Source of the DNA: Porphyridium purpureum
Lineage: Eukaryota; Rhodophyta; Bangiophyceae; Porphyridiales; Porphyridiaceae
Assembly: GCA_008690995.1 (NCBI GenBank)
Contig: VRMN01000010.1
Coordinates: 186,001 to 250,000 of the forward strand
DNA length: 64,000 nt
Reading direction: 5' to 3'
Shown here: piece by piece, positions 61,385 to 64,000 of the stretch
Position numbering within the stretch: position 1 is the first letter of the stretch
Layout: every line of letters begins with the position of its first letter
The notes under the pieces: model-generated
What the model was told of the DNA's origin: nothing
Database searches by the model: none
Seen by the model: the letters and a program-made list of their open reading frames with translations, nothing else
Position numbers and translations under genes: made by a program

Positions 61385-62477
61385 CGCCGCTCTACCACAT
61401 TCGCTGTCCGCTGTCGGCTGTCCGCTGTTCCACTTCAATCGTCTCCACTTGTCTCCTCCTCTTCACGCCTCGTTCCACGCACGCCCACGCGCAATCTCCC
61501 AGATTTCACCAACCGGTTCCTCCGCGCTAGGGTTTCCATTGAACACCCTCAACGACACACCGGCTAATCAGTTTATCGGCTATTATTAAACCGGAAACCG
61601 GAAACCGGAAACCGGTTAACCGACAACGGGGTTCGGGAGAAGAAGCTTGACTGAAATTGACACGTGCGACTTCCTGCTGGCCGTGGCGTGTGTCAAAGCG
61701 TGGCGCGCGACGCCTGATGCAACGGCGCGTTAGTAGCTGATGCGTCTCCCGCGCAGGACGCTCAACGACACGCGTGTGTGGCCTATGTCGTTGTGGTGTC
61801 GTGCGGACACTGATCAACCTGCTCTTCCAGTCAATCAAGCCGGCTTCTCTCTCACTGCGCGCGGCGAGTGTCGCTAATAGCCCCGGACAGAAGAAAAGAC
61901 CGAAGAACCCCCAGGGCTCACCACACGTGCTTGACGGCACGAGGGATTGTTGCGGGGGGCTAGCGATGGGATCGCGGGTGCGTCCGCACCGGGCGATTGT
62001 ACCAAGCTATTTGTCTGAGGCCGTTCTGCGCCAGACTCCCTTTTAATGATCTTCTTCTGCCGATGCCTACTCTTCCTTCCTTCACGTATTCTTATCTTAT
62101 ATGTATTTGGTGTTGCATGGGTAAGAGGTATTCGGCGGTACACCTCGCGTCACTTGTGACAGCGAGAACTTGTTGCAGGTACCAAGTTCAACACCAAACT
62201 TTCTTGCCTTTTATTTTTCTTCTGACTGAGACCGTCACGCAACCCGCTCCCCATTTTATACCCTTCACAAGACTCCAAGTCTATCACATTTGACGTGCCT
62301 GACCGCACGGAAAATCGCCATTCCTCACTGACGCACCGCGCCAATGCGCCCTTCCAGAGCATCCTGCGAACGGCGCACTCTTTTGACTGCCTCGCGCTCC
62401 AACTCGCCTTCAGCGCGTCGCTTTTCGAGCGCTCCAGTAATTGCCTGTAACAAACTTTCCCAAACATTCGAACACTG
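61385..62477. other. Spacer between the PDZ gene and the Tc1 transposon
   Basis: About 1.1 kb without a recognised gene. It holds the PDZ promoter side with a CTAGGGTTTCC telobox-like motif at about 61530, the AAACCGG tandem repeat at 61588-61615 and a TTAACCG at 61617. Frames up to 137 codons on the minus strand have no domain. Confidence 0.4.
61588..61615. repeat. 7-bp tandem repeat AAACCGG, four perfect units
   Basis: AAACCGG is repeated four times without error, then runs into TTAACCGAC. Related AAACCG/TTAACCG words occur in the phosphatase, alcohol dehydrogenase and maspardin spacers, so this may be an expanded form of the same promoter motif. It lies about 200 bases upstream of the PDZ gene ATG. 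Confidence 0.9.
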
Positions 62478-62502
62478 TACACACTGTACTTTAGTGAACA
62501 AA

Positions 62503-62642
62503 TAAAGTGCGCACAAATAGGATAGGACCCCCTCTACTTTTTTCCGACTTCATAGTAAATTCGATGGTTTTACTATGTAGGGTAGCTTTTTCCAACTTAA
62601 GTACAGTAAGAAGCGCGCGCAAAAAGGATAGGACCGGGGAAG
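62503..62642 (+). repeat. Left terminal region with two transposase-site-like direct repeats
   Basis: The outer copy is GCGCACAAATAGGATAGGAC and the inner copy GCGCAAAAAGGATAGGACC; their GGATAGGACC cores are at 62520-62529 and 62626-62635, 106 bases apart. Between them lies a CATAGTAAA...TTTTACTATG hairpin (62550-62576). The organisation resembles the IR/DR ends of Sleeping Beauty-like Tc1 elements. Confidence 0.8.
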
Positions 62643-62734
62643 AAGATCGGCGAAAATCCGGAGCTGGGCGTGGACAGGTAGCACAGAGTTTGACCATTGT
62701 GCAAGCGCATTGTGGACACAGCCGCTCAGCTACC

Positions 62735-63778
62735 ATGGGGCGCAAAAACGGGCTTTCGGAGCGCGAAAAAGGGTCCATTTTGGCCTTCAAGGCAGCCGGT
62801 GACAGTCTGCACGCAATATCGGGCAAAGTAAAGCGCTCCCGCAACGTCATTCGCCGCTTTTTGGCAGATCCTGATGCCTACGGCTTGAACTACGTTTCGG
62901 ACAACGCATTGAAGCTCACGCCAGCCGTTGTCAAGAAGATCACAAATGTTGCAAGGTCAGGACAGTTTTCTACAGCACGCCAGGTGGCGAAGAAGTTGCG
63001 CCTGCGCGGGGCAAAGAACATCGAATCGTTGGCAACAATCCGGAAAGCCATGCATCAGGAGTTTGCCTTCCGCCGGATGCCAAAGAATCCGCCTTTGACA
63101 GTGGAACGTAAAGGCAAAAGATTGGACTGGGCCAGAGCGCATATGGCGTTCGGCGAGAAGTGGAAGAAAGTTGTCTTTACGGACGAAAAGAAGTTCAATC
63201 TGGACGGCCCGGATGGATTCCATGCCACATGGATGGATAAGACGAAAGTCCCTGTTGCTTGCTGGTCTCGTCATAGTGGTGGTGGGAGCCTCATGGTTTG
63301 GGGTGCAATTTCAAGCCGTGGAAAAGTGTGCCTTCACTTTGTTGAAGGCACGGTGACTGCTGACAAGTACGTGCGCATGCTGCAGGAGAAAGAGCTCTTT
63401 CCGAAATGCCGAGCAGTTCTGGGCAATGACTTCATTTGGATGCATGACAACGCGAAACCGCATACGGCAAACCTGACAGCAAACTTTTTCCGAGCGCAGA
63501 ACGTTAATGTTATGCAGTGGCCTGCGTACTCACCAGACTTTAACATTATTGAGAATGTCTGGGGCATTCTTGCTCGGAAGGTTTTCGAGGGTGGAAGACA
63601 ATATACGACCGTGAACGGACTGAAGAGCGCTGTTCTTGCTGCATGGTACACCATCGAGCAGGCTACCATCGACAACCTGTATTTGTCTGTGGAGGATCGC
63701 TTGTGGGAATGTACGCGCCGCGATGGTGGATATGTGCAGGGTAATCCGAGTCAATTTCGCTTTCGTCTTGCTTCGTAA
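62735..63778 (+). CDS. Tc1-type transposase (DD34E), full length
   Basis: 347 residues from MGRKNGLSEREKG, the usual Tc1 length. The N-terminal helix-turn-helix (about 1-45: GSILAFKAAGDSLHAI, KVKRSRNVIRRFL) and a second helix-turn-helix (about 60-110) bind the inverted repeats. Catalytic residues: Asp150 (VVFTDEKKFNLDGPDG), Asp238 (WMHDNAKPH) and Glu273 (WPAYSPDFNIIENVWG), with exactly 34 residues between the last two, which marks the Tc1 rather than the mariner (DD34D) branch. The GGSLMVWGAI block is present. No stop or frameshift, so the gene could still encode active protein. It excises and inserts DNA at TA sites by cut-and-paste. Codons upstream of 62735 are open but lie in the terminal repeats. 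Confidence 0.93.
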   Translation: MGRKNGLSEREKGSILAFKAAGDSLHAISGKVKRSRNVIRRFLADPDAYGLNYVSDNALKLTPAVVKKITNVARSGQFSTARQVAKKLRLRGAKNIESLATIRKAMHQEFAFRRMPKNPPLTVERKGKRLDWARAHMAFGEKWKKVVFTDEKKFNLDGPDGFHATWMDKTKVPVACWSRHSGGGSLMVWGAISSRGKVCLHFVEGTVTADKYVRMLQEKELFPKCRAVLGNDFIWMHDNAKPHTANLTANFFRAQNVNVMQWPAYSPDFNIIENVWGILARKVFEGGRQYTTVNGLKSAVLAAWYTIEQATIDNLYLSVEDRLWECTRRDGGYVQGNPSQFRFRLAS

Positions 63779-63793
63779 TTGCTCGGGCAAAGT

Positions 63794-63950
63794 TGGGGGT
63801 CCTATCCTTTTTGACCCTCTGTTTGGTCACTTTCCCTCTCCCTTCTTCCGTACCTTGTCCTTTTCATAGTAAAAACCTGTCTTTTTTATATGGAACTCTA
63901 AAATTGATTAAAATTTGGTAGGGGGTCCTATCCATTCTGGTCGCACTTTA
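63794..63950 (+). repeat. Right terminal region with two inverted transposase-site-like repeats
   Basis: The inner copy GGGGTCCTATCCTTTTTGAC (63796-63815) and the outer copy GGGGGTCCTATCCATTCTGG (63921-63940) mirror the left end; the GGTCCTATCC cores are at 63798-63807 and 63924-63933, 126 bases apart. A CATAGTAAAA word at 63865-63874 corresponds to the left hairpin arm. Confidence 0.8.
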
Positions 63951-64000
63951 AGTACAGCAGCACTGTACTTAATTCATGCGGTCGAATGTATTTTTTAATT

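Larger units (their letters stand above)
62478..63967 (+). mobile_element. Tc1-type (DD34E) DNA transposon, apparently complete
   Basis: About 1.49 kb. Likely ends: TA at 62478-62479 followed by CACACTGTACTT, and on the right AAGTACAGCAGCACTG followed by TA at 63966-63967, as expected for TA target-site duplication. Outer inverted repeats pair TAAAGTGCG...GGATAGGACCCCCT (62503-62533) with its reverse complement at 63918-63950. A second, inner pair around GGATAGGACC (62626-62635 and 63798-63807) gives a nested arrangement. One uninterrupted transposase gene lies between. The left end has about 12 extra bases compared with the right in the first 30 bases, so the exact left boundary is uncertain. 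Looks recent and possibly active. Confidence 0.85.

Noticed and set aside
62735-63778. Assignment of the transposase as mariner (DD34D)
   Set aside because: The third catalytic residue is Glu in NIIENVW, with 34 residues after the second Asp, which is the Tc1 pattern.
1-64000. CRISPR arrays, rRNA or tRNA genes
   Set aside because: No regularly spaced repeat/spacer structure, no rRNA-like sequence and no convincing tRNA A/B boxes were seen; a covariance-model scan was not possible.

Overview
The window is nuclear DNA of a gene-dense, intron-poor eukaryote. I infer a unicellular red alga of the Porphyridium type. The reasons are long uninterrupted host ORFs (up to 2737 codons) with closely packed neighbours, eukaryote-only gene families (FANCI, UBR-box E3 ligase, COG3, RHD3/SEY1, TMEM18, long tRNase Z, maspardin, MFSD5, DCAF4), and two proteins with plastid-like N-terminal extensions that carry the early Phe typical of red-lineage transit peptides. 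The assignment is inference; no rRNA or organelle marker lies in the window.

Layout. 0-18.7 kb: FANCI 3' part (+), a small single-pass membrane protein (-), a Y_phosphatase3-type phosphatase (-), a giant UBR E3 ligase (+), an AGC kinase with a DFD motif (-), a MAPEG-like membrane protein and an SDR in close tandem (+), and a zinc alcohol dehydrogenase of the CAD family (-). 18.7-39.0 kb: about 20 kb without a recognisable host gene. It is filled with decayed repeats, namely two broken Ty1/copia fossils on the minus strand (about 26.7-29.2 and 29.9-33.6 kb), hints of an older one near 21 kb, a fragment of a Tc1-type transposon (34.6-34.9 kb), and a copia-like gag/RT-RNase H remnant on the plus strand (35.2-38.2 kb) bracketed by 91-bp direct repeats. 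39.0-61.4 kb: MFSD5-like transporter, plastid-type membrane protein, DCAF4-like WD40, membrane RING-H2, COG3, SEY1/RHD3, TMEM18, tRNase Z, two unrecognised genes (one with a possible permuted NlpC/P60-like core), a maspardin homologue lacking the usual nucleophile, and a tail-anchored PDZ protein with a likely transit peptide. 62.5-64.0 kb: a full-length Tc1-type DD34E transposon with an uninterrupted transposase and nested (IR/DR-like) terminal repeats.

How genes relate. Host genes sit in convergent or divergent pairs with short spacers. Several concern ubiquitin (UBR, RING-H2, DCAF4) or ER/Golgi membranes (COG3, SEY1, perhaps the RING-H2). No metabolic operon or defence island is visible. 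Shared non-coding signals recur: GA-rich sense-strand leaders just upstream of many start codons, AACGG/TTAACCG motifs resembling plant MSA (MYB3R) elements upstream of several genes, and a TTGCAATG motif clustered in two promoter regions.
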